DNA from: Saprospiraceae bacterium
GTDB lineage: Bacteria > Bacteroidota > Bacteroidia > Chitinophagales > Saprospiraceae
Reading direction: 5' to 3'
Length of the DNA: 34,711 nucleotides
Assembly: GCA_026983735.1 (NCBI GenBank)
Contig: JALSTN010000276.1
Location: forward strand, 1 to 34,711
Under the pieces are notes generated by a model that did no database searches, was not told the origin of the DNA, and worked only from the letters and a program-made list of their open reading frames with translations. Position numbers and translations under genes: made by a program. Position 1 is the stretch's first letter. The number at the start of each line of letters is the position of its first letter. Positions 7,572 through 16,501 of this stretch are shown piece by piece.

Positions 7572-8231
7572 TCAGAGTAGAGTGATTTTATTTCTTTCTA
7601 GCTTTACTTTTCCTTGTTTTTCCATATTTTTAAGTAATCTTGAGACCGCTTCTCTAGACACATTGAGGTCTTTAGAGATTTCGTAATGGGTTATTTTTAT
7701 ACTGTTTTTATTGGAAAGAATGGATTGGTGTTCGAGGTAATTTAGGAGTTGGTCATCTAGTTTTGAAAAGGAGAGACTGTCCACAAGATCGATAAGGTCC
7801 ATCATTTTTCGATCGAAAGTTGTAAAGACAAAGTTTCTCCAAACGGCGAAAGTACTCATCCATTTATCTCCGTGGTTTAGAGGGATAAACCAGAGTTGAC
7901 TATCCTTGACAGCTATGGTTTTAAATTCGCTTCTTTTTTGAATCATACAGCAGCTAAAAGCGGCAGCACAGGCTTCACCATCAGAGAGATAATACAACAG
8001 TCTTTCTTCTCCTTCATCTGTTACGCGCAACACTTTGACAATCCCGGAAACAACGAGTGGGATTTGACGAACATAATCCCCATACTCCATTAGAACATCT
8101 CCGGATTTGACCGTCCTAACTTGAACACTGCGCGCGAGTTCTTCCACGAACTGTTTTTGATTGAGCATAGGAAAGGTATTCGCGATGGTGGTCTCAAAGT
8201 AGCTCAGAGGCAATTGGTTCATAAGCTTCAC
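7572..8231 (-). CDS. Crp/Fnr-family transcriptional regulator
   Basis: This 219-residue regulator has an N-terminal cyclic-nucleotide-binding-like beta-barrel (about residues 20-130) and a C-terminal winged helix. The recognition region is HYEISKDLNVSREAVSRLLK (about 172-191), characteristic of the Crp/Fnr helix-turn-helix. The barrel lacks the full cAMP-binding signature and carries three clustered cysteines (C88, C94, C95 in GEACAAAFSCCMIQKR), which could sense redox state or a metal. It lacks the N-terminal cysteine cluster of iron-sulfur FNR. Regulators of this group often control respiration. The Crp-type palindromes at the cco locus in this window are possible targets (inference). Its 5' region can form a nested inverted repeat (8249-8335). 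Confidence 0.85.
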   Translation of the reverse strand: MKLMNQLPLSYFETTIANTFPMLNQKQFVEELARSVQVRTVKSGDVLMEYGDYVRQIPLVVSGIVKVLRVTDEGEERLLYYLSDGEACAAAFSCCMIQKRSEFKTIAVKDSQLWFIPLNHGDKWMSTFAVWRNFVFTTFDRKMMDLIDLVDSLSFSKLDDQLLNYLEHQSILSNKNSIKITHYEISKDLNVSREAVSRLLKNMEKQGKVKLERNKITLL

Positions 8232-8648
8232 AATTTAATAGATTTAAGAGTGTCTGTCTCTTATATTCGGTTTTATGGCTATGCATGTATTTGAAATAGC
8301 CATTGAATGGAGCCAATATCTTGATATCAGACACTACACAGGTCAATTGATTTTATCTAATAACAAGGTATCTATATAAGGGTTCAATCCAAACCACATA
8401 TTAGGATCGGAAATGAGCTATGTAGAACAAAAAAAAGAGTATACGAGCTAAAAATACGGATTTGCATTTTACCCTGTAAGAGAAGGTTAATTATTCGTAT
8501 GAAATGCAGATTGCATAAACAAACTACTGTTTAAACAGGGAGAAGGGCAAAGGTTTGTTGTATTAAACAACTAATAGTTATTCAACATGGTTGGTTTTCC
8601 AAAAATCACGTATGTCTAGATAATAGCCTTTATAAACCCTGCTAAAGT
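8232..8648. other. Intergenic region between two minus-strand genes
   Basis: Apart from the nested inverted repeats near the regulator start, I see no gene, RNA or convincing terminator. The stretch must contain the end of the long operon that terminates at 8649 and the promoter of the Crp/Fnr gene, but no TAnnTTTG box on the minus strand is clear. Confidence 0.5.
8249..8335. repeat. Nested inverted repeats upstream of the Crp/Fnr gene
   Basis: Outer arms AGTGTCTG (8249-8256) and CAGACACT (8328-8335) enclose inner arms ATGGCTAT (8275-8282) and ATAGCCAT (8296-8303). All are perfect 8-bp matches. The structure ends 17 bp before the start codon of the minus-strand regulator. It could be a leader RNA structure, an autoregulatory site, or a remnant of a small repeat; AGTGTCTG also occurs next to repeat copy B. 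Confidence 0.45.
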
Positions 8649-10103
8649 CTAAAACAGATGTCTAAATCCCAGACGAAGGAATTGAATCCGGTAGGTTTGA
8701 TTTATTGGATTAAACGCAGAGTTATTGAGATTATTTAAGAGGAATTGCTCGGACAGTGTAAGTGTCCATTGGTTATGTGGGTTCCATTGGTATCCGGCAG
8801 ACCACTCAGAAGTAAACCATAGATTGCCTGAAGTTCGATAGAATGGAGAAGAATCCAAGCGTGTATCAAAAGACTGTACTCGTTTTTTTGTATTGACTTG
8901 ATATCCTTTACTACTTTGGAAGATCCCGTATTTAGCACCGGCCACCAACGAAAATTTCCATTTTTTAAGGGACCATTGATATCCACCTTTAAGGGAAACA
9001 TTTAAAAATTCATGTGCATTATAGGTATGAAATGCAGAGTCATAAGCTACACCTCTGTTGGATATTGAAATACTTCGTGTATTGTCTTTAAGATATATGA
9101 TGGTGGTATCTTGTAAAGCATTTTCACGATAACCGGTATAGGAATAGTTCATTTGTTCGTTAATGCGCGTATAATCTACTCCGGCGGAGAATAATCCGTT
9201 CTTTTTAATCACAAAGTCAACATTTACTTGTGCTTGTAAAGCCTCCAGTTCAGATTCAGTAGTATTTCTCAATTCGAGGTAGGGTTGATAGGTCAAATCG
9301 GCGGTTAATTGTCGATGGATAAAACCATAACCTAGTTGAGTTGAAAGCGCGTAGGAAATACGCGAGTGTGTTTTGGTATTCAGTTTTAGGTCACTCTTGC
9401 GAGAATCGACATTTTCGTCCTCTTTCGCATATAGCATTTGGGTGAGTAAAACATAAATTAAGGATTTGTCCCAGGAATAGGAAGGAATAAGTTCAGAAAG
9501 GAAAGTAGGCAATCCCGGAAAGGATGGCCAACTTTTTTTCATATTTGTTGTGGCAGTAGATTCAGATAGAGGAGGAATATTATTTGGCATATGATGTATT
9601 GCATTGCTTTGAACAACAGACGTTGATTTCTTATGTGTTACCGTATGTTGTGAAGTAGATAAGGGTTGACTTGAGGAATTCTGGTTCAGGGAAGATTTTT
9701 GAGCAGCAGCGATTGAAACAGAAGGATGTTGTGAAGTAGAAAGGGAAGTTTTAGGTGACAGATTAGAGGCAATGGTAGTAGAGGAGGTGTTTTTGCTCTT
9801 AAGATCAGTATTATTCAATATTTCAAGAGGGGAAGTATTTTTATTAAGATTGGGTATAGAAGTGATATTATCTGAGGGATTATTCCGTATTTCACTTTTG
9901 AAATAGTGATTAAATAAGACCATACTTCCCGAGAGTAGAAGAAGGAGGGAAAAGCCCCCCCACCAAAGCCACCAAGCAGACTTTCTTTTCTTTTTGCCAT
10001 ATAGTTTTTCTTCAACGCCCGACCATATTTCTGCTGCATCAACAGGCATTTCAAACTCAAAGAGTTCATTTTTTATTTTTTGTTCGAAGACATCTCTTTT
10101 CAT
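8649..10103 (-). CDS. Hybrid protein: anti-sigma-like membrane N-terminus plus barrel-like C-terminal domain
   Basis: This 484-residue protein has three zones. Residues 1-40 are cytoplasmic and resemble the start of Bacteroidota anti-sigma-type proteins (FEMPVDAAEIWSGVEEKLYG, then KKKRK). A single membrane segment follows (about 43-66, WWLWWGGFSLLLLLSGSMVLF). Residues 70-230 are a low-complexity Ser/Thr/Asn linker. Residues 240-484 show alternating beta-strand patterns rich in Y/W/F and end in the aromatic LRLGFRHLF, as outer-membrane barrels do. It starts 21 bp after the ECF sigma gene, so the N-terminus probably binds that sigma factor. How one chain could satisfy both an inner-membrane anchor and a barrel is unclear. 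The gene order is firm; the function is inferred. Confidence 0.65.
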   Translation of the reverse strand: MKRDVFEQKIKNELFEFEMPVDAAEIWSGVEEKLYGKKKRKSAWWLWWGGFSLLLLLSGSMVLFNHYFKSEIRNNPSDNITSIPNLNKNTSPLEILNNTDLKSKNTSSTTIASNLSPKTSLSTSQHPSVSIAAAQKSSLNQNSSSQPLSTSQHTVTHKKSTSVVQSNAIHHMPNNIPPLSESTATTNMKKSWPSFPGLPTFLSELIPSYSWDKSLIYVLLTQMLYAKEDENVDSRKSDLKLNTKTHSRISYALSTQLGYGFIHRQLTADLTYQPYLELRNTTESELEALQAQVNVDFVIKKNGLFSAGVDYTRINEQMNYSYTGYRENALQDTTIIYLKDNTRSISISNRGVAYDSAFHTYNAHEFLNVSLKGGYQWSLKKWKFSLVAGAKYGIFQSSKGYQVNTKKRVQSFDTRLDSSPFYRTSGNLWFTSEWSAGYQWNPHNQWTLTLSEQFLLNNLNNSAFNPINQTYRIQFLRLGFRHLF

Positions 10104-10124
10104 ATTACTCAGGTTTATTTGGGG

Positions 10125-10670
10125 TTAAGATGTTTGCAATTCATTTTTTTTTAATACCATCGATTTAAGTTTTTCTTTTGCTCTGTGATAAGCAGAGCGC
10201 ACGGTACCTTCTTTAAGATCTAATTTAATAGCGATTTCTTTATGGCTAAAACCATCTATCGCATATAGACAAAACACTTGTCTATAAGGATATTTGAGTG
10301 TCATAACCAATTGAAAGGTATCGGAATGTTCTAAAGAACTATATACACCAGGCGTCTGAACAGGCGTTACTCCAGCGTAGTCTTCAGTGAGCAATTCATT
10401 TTTTCTACCCATTCGACGCAGTACCTGCAAGGATTGATTGACGGCAATTTTACGTATCCACCCCTTGAAATTATCAATATCCGGATCTATCTGATGGATG
10501 TTTTTAAATATGGACACAAATACATCCTGAAGTACATCTTTGACCTCTTCGCTGTCACGAAGATAGCTTCTGCACACAGGAAAGAGAAAAGGAGCAAAGC
10601 GCAGTACTAACTCTTCCTGCGCTTTGCGGTCCTCCTTCTGACATAATCTGATGAGCGAAGCTAAGTCCAT
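10125..10670 (-). CDS. ECF-type RNA polymerase sigma factor
   Basis: I choose the ATG at 10668-10670 (MDLASLIRLCQKEDRKAQEE, 181 aa). The longer frame to 10712 would overlap the upstream gene by 32 bp and adds non-conserved residues. Region 2 covers about residues 8-75, with YLRDSEEVKDVLQDVFVSIF and the DNA-melting stretch FKGWIRKIAVNQSLQVLRR. Region 4 covers about 115-175, with YRQVFCLYAIDGFSHKEIAIKLDLKEGTVRSAYHRAKEKL. No region 1 or 3 is present, as expected for ECF factors. It lies 10 bp after the lipoprotein gene and 21 bp before the anti-sigma-like gene. That arrangement suggests a surface-signalling unit with the downstream gene product as its inhibitor. Confidence 0.92.
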   Translation of the reverse strand: MDLASLIRLCQKEDRKAQEELVLRFAPFLFPVCRSYLRDSEEVKDVLQDVFVSIFKNIHQIDPDIDNFKGWIRKIAVNQSLQVLRRMGRKNELLTEDYAGVTPVQTPGVYSSLEHSDTFQLVMTLKYPYRQVFCLYAIDGFSHKEIAIKLDLKEGTVRSAYHRAKEKLKSMVLKKNELQTS

Positions 10671-10680
10671 TGTTGAGAGA

Positions 10681-12486
10681 TTATGGCAGCGGGAGTTTAA
10701 AAAAAACATCAACTCGGGTATCTCTTATTAAGTTGCTATTAAAATCTTTAATTTTAATCAATCCTTGGTGTATTACTCCATAGATAGAAGTATTATCTTT
10801 GTGTACGATATATATAGTTGCCTCCCCTTTGACACTATTCCCTATACTACTGTTGGAATCAAACTCGATTCTAAAGTTGATATTGTCATCATCATCTACA
10901 GAATATTCTCCTATTCCTTTACTTGTGTCATTAATTTTAATGGTAAGGGAAATGTTTTTTGAGGAAAACCCTGACCATTCAAATTCATCTCTTCCACTGC
11001 TCCATTGGAAGAAATCATCATCCATTTCATACCATTGATCATCTATTCGTACAGCCATAAAGCTATCAGGAAGAGTATTGCATAGAGGCAATGGGCCCAT
11101 TTGGATATTTGTATCCGGCAAGAAGAAAGTAGAAGTAGTTTGTACATCCCCTTCCGGATTAAATCCCTCTATTTCAACATATTTATCTTGGTTGCAGAGT
11201 GTACCGGAGAGGGTAAAACGTCCTTCATCATCTGTTATAGCAGAATAAGGATAGAGTGTATTATTGAGGCGGACCGACCCACCCACAACGGGCATCCAGT
11301 CGCAATCATAAAGTGTACCGGAGAGACTAAAGGGATGGCTGCCGGGATTTTGATCGAGATAATAATCGCCGATATTCGCTTCCCGGCCTTTCGGAAAAGG
11401 GCCGATCTCCTTTTCATTTATTAGCTGGCCACACTCGTTAAATGCTTTGAGCGTAAGGGTTTGATTAGCTTGAATAACCGCATTTATTTCTCCATTACTG
11501 TTTGTTACACCTGTTGAGACCACTCCATCCAAAATGGGGAGAGTATTATCGATTAAATCGATGCGCAAATATGCATTTGGCATACCTTTATTATCGAGTA
11601 TTCTAGCGGAAAACTTAACGGGTTCCCCTACGGATTGCAATGACCAAAAACCGGTAGCATCTATAGTAGCTTCATAAGCGTCCCCGGAAGCATTGAGAGT
11701 AGCCTGTCCTTTTTGGACCCATTTGGCAAGTTCAACATCAAAAAACCATAGCGGAATAAAAGCGGGGGCGGAAGAGACTAAGGTTTTGGGCAAGGGTATC
11801 CGTGTTTTTACACTGATATCATTGGAAAAGTGCAATACTTCCCCATTGGGTCTCTCCAGCTCCACCGCGATTATTCCGTATGGAAACAGCGTTTTTACAA
11901 CGTAGTCTTTGTCTTCTCCTATAAAACTTCCGGGGGAGGGAATAAAGTTATTTTTCTTTTCGGTATCTACCCGATCAATATACACTTTTACCTCATCTGC
12001 CACTTTATTGCCGAGCGCATCTATAATTCCTTCCGAAGGAATCTCTAGGGTTACTCCTGAAATTGAAAGAACACCTCCTTTTTGACTCGAAGTTAAGTTG
12101 CCCAAGTGGCGGCTATTCTTTGATACCGAGCGAACGAGTATAGCCGAAGTAGCATTCAGATCAGGTTGAACTACACGTATTCCTTTGAAGTGATTTTGTG
12201 CATTTACAACAATGGAAGCACCCGCTTTGTCAATTAAAATATCCTTAAATAGAAAAAAACCTTTGTCATCCGTTTTAGCTGTATATGTTCCTATGGATAC
12301 AGAAGCCTGTTTTAAGGCTTCTCCATTCTCATCCACTGCCATCCCAAACAAAGAACTATTGACTAAAACCGTGGTGTGTCCCGGTCGAACTTTGTGTGGA
12401 GTAGGTTTGATTTCATCTCTTCTGCACTGAAGAAAAACACCTAATCCTAATATGAACAATAACCACTTCATTTTTACTTTTTTCAT
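10681..12486 (-). CDS. Lipoprotein with carboxypeptidase-regulatory-like domains
   Basis: This 601-residue protein has an N-terminal signal and a probable lipobox ending at C21 (LGVFLQC), so it is likely anchored to a membrane outside the cytoplasm. Residues about 48-110 form a carboxypeptidase regulatory-like beta-sandwich (GMAVDENGEALKQASVSIGT, then DDKGFFLFKD). A second similar unit is at about 393-460 (LSGTLYDCDWMPVVGGSVRL, DDEGRFTLSGTL), and an Ig-like stretch near 290-350 has NSNGEINAVI. No enzymatic motif is seen. The domains suggest protein or glycan binding. It is the first gene of a tight operon with an ECF sigma factor, which points to sensing or envelope maintenance rather than nutrient breakdown. 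The partner ligand is unknown. Confidence 0.75.
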   Translation of the reverse strand: MKKVKMKWLLFILGLGVFLQCRRDEIKPTPHKVRPGHTTVLVNSSLFGMAVDENGEALKQASVSIGTYTAKTDDKGFFLFKDILIDKAGASIVVNAQNHFKGIRVVQPDLNATSAILVRSVSKNSRHLGNLTSSQKGGVLSISGVTLEIPSEGIIDALGNKVADEVKVYIDRVDTEKKNNFIPSPGSFIGEDKDYVVKTLFPYGIIAVELERPNGEVLHFSNDISVKTRIPLPKTLVSSAPAFIPLWFFDVELAKWVQKGQATLNASGDAYEATIDATGFWSLQSVGEPVKFSARILDNKGMPNAYLRIDLIDNTLPILDGVVSTGVTNSNGEINAVIQANQTLTLKAFNECGQLINEKEIGPFPKGREANIGDYYLDQNPGSHPFSLSGTLYDCDWMPVVGGSVRLNNTLYPYSAITDDEGRFTLSGTLCNQDKYVEIEGFNPEGDVQTTSTFFLPDTNIQMGPLPLCNTLPDSFMAVRIDDQWYEMDDDFFQWSSGRDEFEWSGFSSKNISLTIKINDTSKGIGEYSVDDDDNINFRIEFDSNSSIGNSVKGEATIYIVHKDNTSIYGVIHQGLIKIKDFNSNLIRDTRVDVFFKLPLP

Positions 12487-13032
12487 GTAAAGTGAACAGT
12501 TTGCGATGGATTTATTTTAATGTAAAATCATATCCCTACCGTTCTATTTGACTCTATAATGCATCATATCCTCGAAACGTTGCATTAAAGATAAAAACTT
12601 TTACTTTTTTTAAGTCATCCACTCAGATTGATCCATTGAATTCAAGAGAGAGGGAACATACAACTGAATGATTATGAAAGCAATAATTGGGAATTAAGCG
12701 TAAAATTTTCTTAAAATAAGTATATCCATTTCTAGAAAAATCAAATGGATACAAAACACCTGTTTTTCTTCTCATTACAAGATGTATGAATTGGGCTTCT
12801 AGCAGGTGAGTTTGTGTTTATATATATATGATGATGCAGTGCATTAGCGTCAAATGACTTTTAGGCAATGCTTATTGGGTTCTCTTCTTTCTATACTACC
12901 TTCTAGACGGTGTTTATATGTATATTTGACCCTTCCAAAGGGAGATTAACAGATGAAAAACAAAGAGGTTTGACCCTAATATAATTTTTTAAAAAGGGCA
13001 GATCCCATATTATAAACAAGAATTTTAAGTGC
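12487..13032. other. Divergent intergenic region between two lipoprotein genes
   Basis: This AT-rich region should hold promoters for both the minus-strand sigma operon and the plus-strand FG-GAP gene. TTTGACC occurs twice (at 12925 and 12969, each followed by C) ahead of the plus-strand gene and may be -33-like, but no full TAnnTTTG partner is clear. A 9-bp inverted repeat lies near its centre (12723-12751). No RNA gene or small ORF is supported. Confidence 0.5.
12723..12751. repeat. Perfect 9-bp inverted repeat in divergent promoter region
   Basis: TATCCATTT (12723-12731) and AAATGGATA (12743-12751) are separated by 11 bases. The position in the middle of a divergent intergenic region fits an operator, although a regulator cannot be named. 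Confidence 0.4.
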
Positions 13033-16000
13033 ATGAAAAAAAGTAATAGTTTGTTCAAGTATGGTTTATTGATTTATGGTATTTTATTAATGAGTATGAT
13101 GCAAGGATGTTTAGATGCCGATACATCATCTAAAACTATCCCTTCAAAAACCTCTAATTCAAGGTCTACTACCGTTTCATTTGAATTACTTACCCCCGCA
13201 CAAACCGGAGTTAAATTCATCAACAAATCAATAGAGACCAATACGTTTAATTACTTATTCTGGAGTCATATTTATACGGGTTCGGGCGTAGCCGTTGCTG
13301 ACTTTAACATGGATGGATTATTAGATTTTATTGTAGTTGGCAATGTTATGCCGGCCAAAATATATCTTAATAAGGGCAAAATGAAGTTTGAAGATGTTAC
13401 GGAACAATCCGGTATAAAACCGGATGGGAAATGGGCTTCAGGTGTAGCAATAGGGGATGTAAACGGAGATGGTTTGCCGGATATTTACATTTCGAAAAAC
13501 AGTATGAAGCCAGATCCTAATGCAAGGGAGAATACCTTGTATTTGAATAAGGGAGACATGGAGTTTGAAGATATTACAAGTGAGGCTAAGGTAGGAGACC
13601 GAGGGTACTCTACGCAGGCTACTTTTTTTGATTATGATAGAGATGGAGACTTGGACCTTTTTGTCGGTAATCAGCCACCGAATAAAAGATTGGTAAAACA
13701 AAAGGCTTTTGCCAATCAACTGGGTGTTGAATATACTTCTGATCACTTATATGAAAATGATGGTTCCGGTCATTTTATTGATGTTACGAAGAAGGCTGGC
13801 CTTGAGAATTGGGGCTATACCTTAAATGTGTTGGCAACGGATATAAATAGAGATGGGTGGTCAGACCTATACATAAGTAATGATTATGCCGAAAAAGATT
13901 TTATATACATTAACAATGGAGATGGGACTTTTAAAGAATCATTAGAAAACTATGTAAAACACATTTCCAATTCATCTATGGGAAGTGATGTAGGAGATAT
14001 TAACAATGACGGGCTTCAGGACATTGGTGTATTGGACATGGCTGCATCGGATCATTATAGGTCTAAGACGAATATGAGAGCCATGAATACGAAGGCCTTT
14101 TGGCAAAATGTCGAAAAAGGAAACTATTATCAATTCATGGTCAATACCTTACAACTCAATACGGGAGTGGGCAAGTATCAAGAAATTGCATCCTACGCCC
14201 ATATAGCCCATACGGACTGGAGTTGGTCTTTGCTAATGGCAGATTTTGATAATGATGGGTGGAAGGATATTTTTGTTACCAATGGCAGTTATAGAGATGT
14301 TAGAAATAACGATTTTGATAAGTTTGGTAAATTTTTAAACAGCAAAGGAATCAATACTTTTGAGCCTCTGAAGCTCATAAAACAGATTCCTCAAACCCCG
14401 ATCCCAAATAGATTTTATTGGAATCAACACAATTACGAGTTTAAAGAAATAGCAAAAGAAGTAGGATTGGGAAAACCCGGCTTTTCGATTGGTGCAGCTT
14501 ATGCTGATTTCGACAATGATGGAGACTTGGATATTATCATTAATAATTTGGGAGACACCATGTCTATCTACCGCAATACCACCCCGAAGGAGAATCACTA
14601 TCTCGACATCAAATTAATCGGAAAAGAAAAAAACAAGAGTGCTATTGGAGCGCGAATTGAAATATTCTACGATGGAGCGCAACAAGTTCACGAACAAATT
14701 CTGACCAGGGGATACTTTTCATGCAGCACTCCAATTGTGCACTTTGGACTTGGATCCCACACAGGTATTGAGCGAATTAAAATCAGGTGGCCGGATGCAA
14801 CAGTATCTGTAATACAAAATGTTAAAGCGGACCAACAGTTGACCATTGATCAGAATAGTACACCTTCAAAACCTTTTGTTATTGAAGAGACCCCAAAAGG
14901 GTATGTAGAAGATGTAAGTAAGCGATCAGGAGTTGATTTTGTACATCGGGAAAACACCTATAATGATTTTGAGAGAGAGGTGTTGTTACCCCATAAGGAA
15001 TCCCAAAACGGACCCAAAATAGCCAAAGGGGATGTAAACAAGGATGGGTTAGAGGATTTTTATATTGGAGGAGCAAGTGGTTATAGTGGTAAGTTGTATT
15101 TACAGCAACCCGGTTTATCTTTCAAGTTAGCTTCTTCCCAACCATGGTCTAAGGACAACAAGCAAGAGGACATGGGATCCGTATTTTTTGATGCGGATGG
15201 GGATGGAGATTTAGATTTATATGTAGTCAGTGGAGGTAGTGAGTTTCATTTCGGAGATCCTCTATATCAAGACCGATTGTACATAAACAATGGCAAGGGA
15301 CAATTTCATAAAGCGTCCCCCTCCATTTTACCAAGTATAGACCAGAGTGGATCTGTAGTATTAGCTGAAGATATGGATGGGGATGGAGATTTGGATTTGT
15401 TTGTAGGCGGACGTCTGATACCGGATAAATATCCCTATCCGGCAAAGAGTTATTATCTACAGAATAACCAAGGTCAATTTGTAGATAAAACAGAAGAGTT
15501 AGCAGAGGATTTTATTCAATTAGGAATGGTAACAGATGCGGTTTTTGTAGATATGAACGGGGATGGTCAAAAAGATCTGGTGGCGGTCGGAGAATGGATG
15601 CCGGTCAGCGTTTTGATTAATGAAAAGGGTCATTTTGTCAATAAAACAGCAGATTATGGATGGGAGGACACTAGAAATTGGTGGTGGAGCATAGCAAGTG
15701 AAGATATTAATTCTGATGGAAGGCCGGACCTAGTATTGGGAGGAATGGGAAAAAATCATAAGTATAAAGCTAGTCCGGAGAAGCCATTTGAAATCTTTGG
15801 AGAGGACTTTGATGGTGATGGGATTAATGATGTGGTATTGGCCAAGCACTATCATGACAAATTAGTGCCAGTGAGGGGAAAGGATTGTTCAACAGAAGAA
15901 ATGCCCTTTATTCGCGACAAATTTCCCACCTATGATTCCTTTGCAAAGGCAAGTATCTATGATATTCTTCCCGGGGACAAAGTTAAGCAAGCTTTGCATT

Positions 16001-16392
16001 ATGCCATCACCGACTTTTCAAGTAAGATCGCTCTTAGTACTGGAAAGACTGGAAGTGCGTATGAAATGGTTGAATTACCCTCTGAATGTCAATTTTCTCC
16101 CATTCAAGGGTTACAGTTTATTAATTTGGATATGGATCCACAATTAGAGCTTATAGGCTGCGGTAACTTATACCCTGCAGAGGTAGAGACGGTTAGACAT
16201 GATGCAGGGATAGGGTTTGTGCTAGACATTAAGGAAGGAGGTAAAAAGTTGGATTGGTTGTCTCCACGTAAAACCGGATTTATAGCAGACAAAGACGCAC
16301 GAAGTATCCAGGTTCTTAATGATAAATGGATTGTGGTGGGCAATAATTCAGGACCTGTCCAAGTCTACTTGAGGAACGATAAAGAAAGATAA
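13033..16392 (+). CDS. Large FG-GAP/VCBS repeat lipoprotein with ASPIC/UnbV domain
   Basis: This 1119-residue protein has a signal peptide and lipobox ending at C26 (LLMSMMQGC), so it is likely surface-anchored. Two blocks of FG-GAP/VCBS-type repeats flank an ASPIC/UnbV domain (about residues 515-610, including GARIEIFYDGAQ and IKIRWPDATVS). At least 13 calcium-binding loops of the form DxNxDG or DxDxDG are visible, for example DFNMDGLLD, DVNGDGLPD, DYDRDGDLD, DFDNDGWKD, DADGDGDLD and DMNGDGQKD. These build calcium-stabilised beta-propellers used in adhesion or ligand binding. Proteins of this type are frequent in Bacteroidota, often near SusC/SusD genes, but none is in this window. The N-terminal half alone resembles the CRTAC/UnbV family; the second propeller lengthens it to the usual RNA-binding-unrelated 1100-residue form. 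Confidence 0.88.
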   Translation: MKKSNSLFKYGLLIYGILLMSMMQGCLDADTSSKTIPSKTSNSRSTTVSFELLTPAQTGVKFINKSIETNTFNYLFWSHIYTGSGVAVADFNMDGLLDFIVVGNVMPAKIYLNKGKMKFEDVTEQSGIKPDGKWASGVAIGDVNGDGLPDIYISKNSMKPDPNARENTLYLNKGDMEFEDITSEAKVGDRGYSTQATFFDYDRDGDLDLFVGNQPPNKRLVKQKAFANQLGVEYTSDHLYENDGSGHFIDVTKKAGLENWGYTLNVLATDINRDGWSDLYISNDYAEKDFIYINNGDGTFKESLENYVKHISNSSMGSDVGDINNDGLQDIGVLDMAASDHYRSKTNMRAMNTKAFWQNVEKGNYYQFMVNTLQLNTGVGKYQEIASYAHIAHTDWSWSLLMADFDNDGWKDIFVTNGSYRDVRNNDFDKFGKFLNSKGINTFEPLKLIKQIPQTPIPNRFYWNQHNYEFKEIAKEVGLGKPGFSIGAAYADFDNDGDLDIIINNLGDTMSIYRNTTPKENHYLDIKLIGKEKNKSAIGARIEIFYDGAQQVHEQILTRGYFSCSTPIVHFGLGSHTGIERIKIRWPDATVSVIQNVKADQQLTIDQNSTPSKPFVIEETPKGYVEDVSKRSGVDFVHRENTYNDFEREVLLPHKESQNGPKIAKGDVNKDGLEDFYIGGASGYSGKLYLQQPGLSFKLASSQPWSKDNKQEDMGSVFFDADGDGDLDLYVVSGGSEFHFGDPLYQDRLYINNGKGQFHKASPSILPSIDQSGSVVLAEDMDGDGDLDLFVGGRLIPDKYPYPAKSYYLQNNQGQFVDKTEELAEDFIQLGMVTDAVFVDMNGDGQKDLVAVGEWMPVSVLINEKGHFVNKTADYGWEDTRNWWWSIASEDINSDGRPDLVLGGMGKNHKYKASPEKPFEIFGEDFDGDGINDVVLAKHYHDKLVPVRGKDCSTEEMPFIRDKFPTYDSFAKASIYDILPGDKVKQALHYAITDFSSKIALSTGKTGSAYEMVELPSECQFSPIQGLQFINLDMDPQLELIGCGNLYPAEVETVRHDAGIGFVLDIKEGGKKLDWLSPRKTGFIADKDARSIQVLNDKWIVVGNNSGPVQVYLRNDKER

Positions 16393-16501
16393 ATGAATAT
16401 TTGCTGTGTTGGTTTAGAAGATTAAACCCAAACCTTGCTTTAGACCATTAATTTGAAGGGTAACCTTTATCTCAATTTGTTTATAAAAAAATAAGGTCTT
16501 C

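Noticed and set aside
10671-10712. Upstream ATG for the ECF sigma factor
   Set aside because: The added 14 residues are not typical of sigma region 2 and the start would overlap the lipoprotein gene; the ATG at 10670 leaves a natural 10-bp gap.
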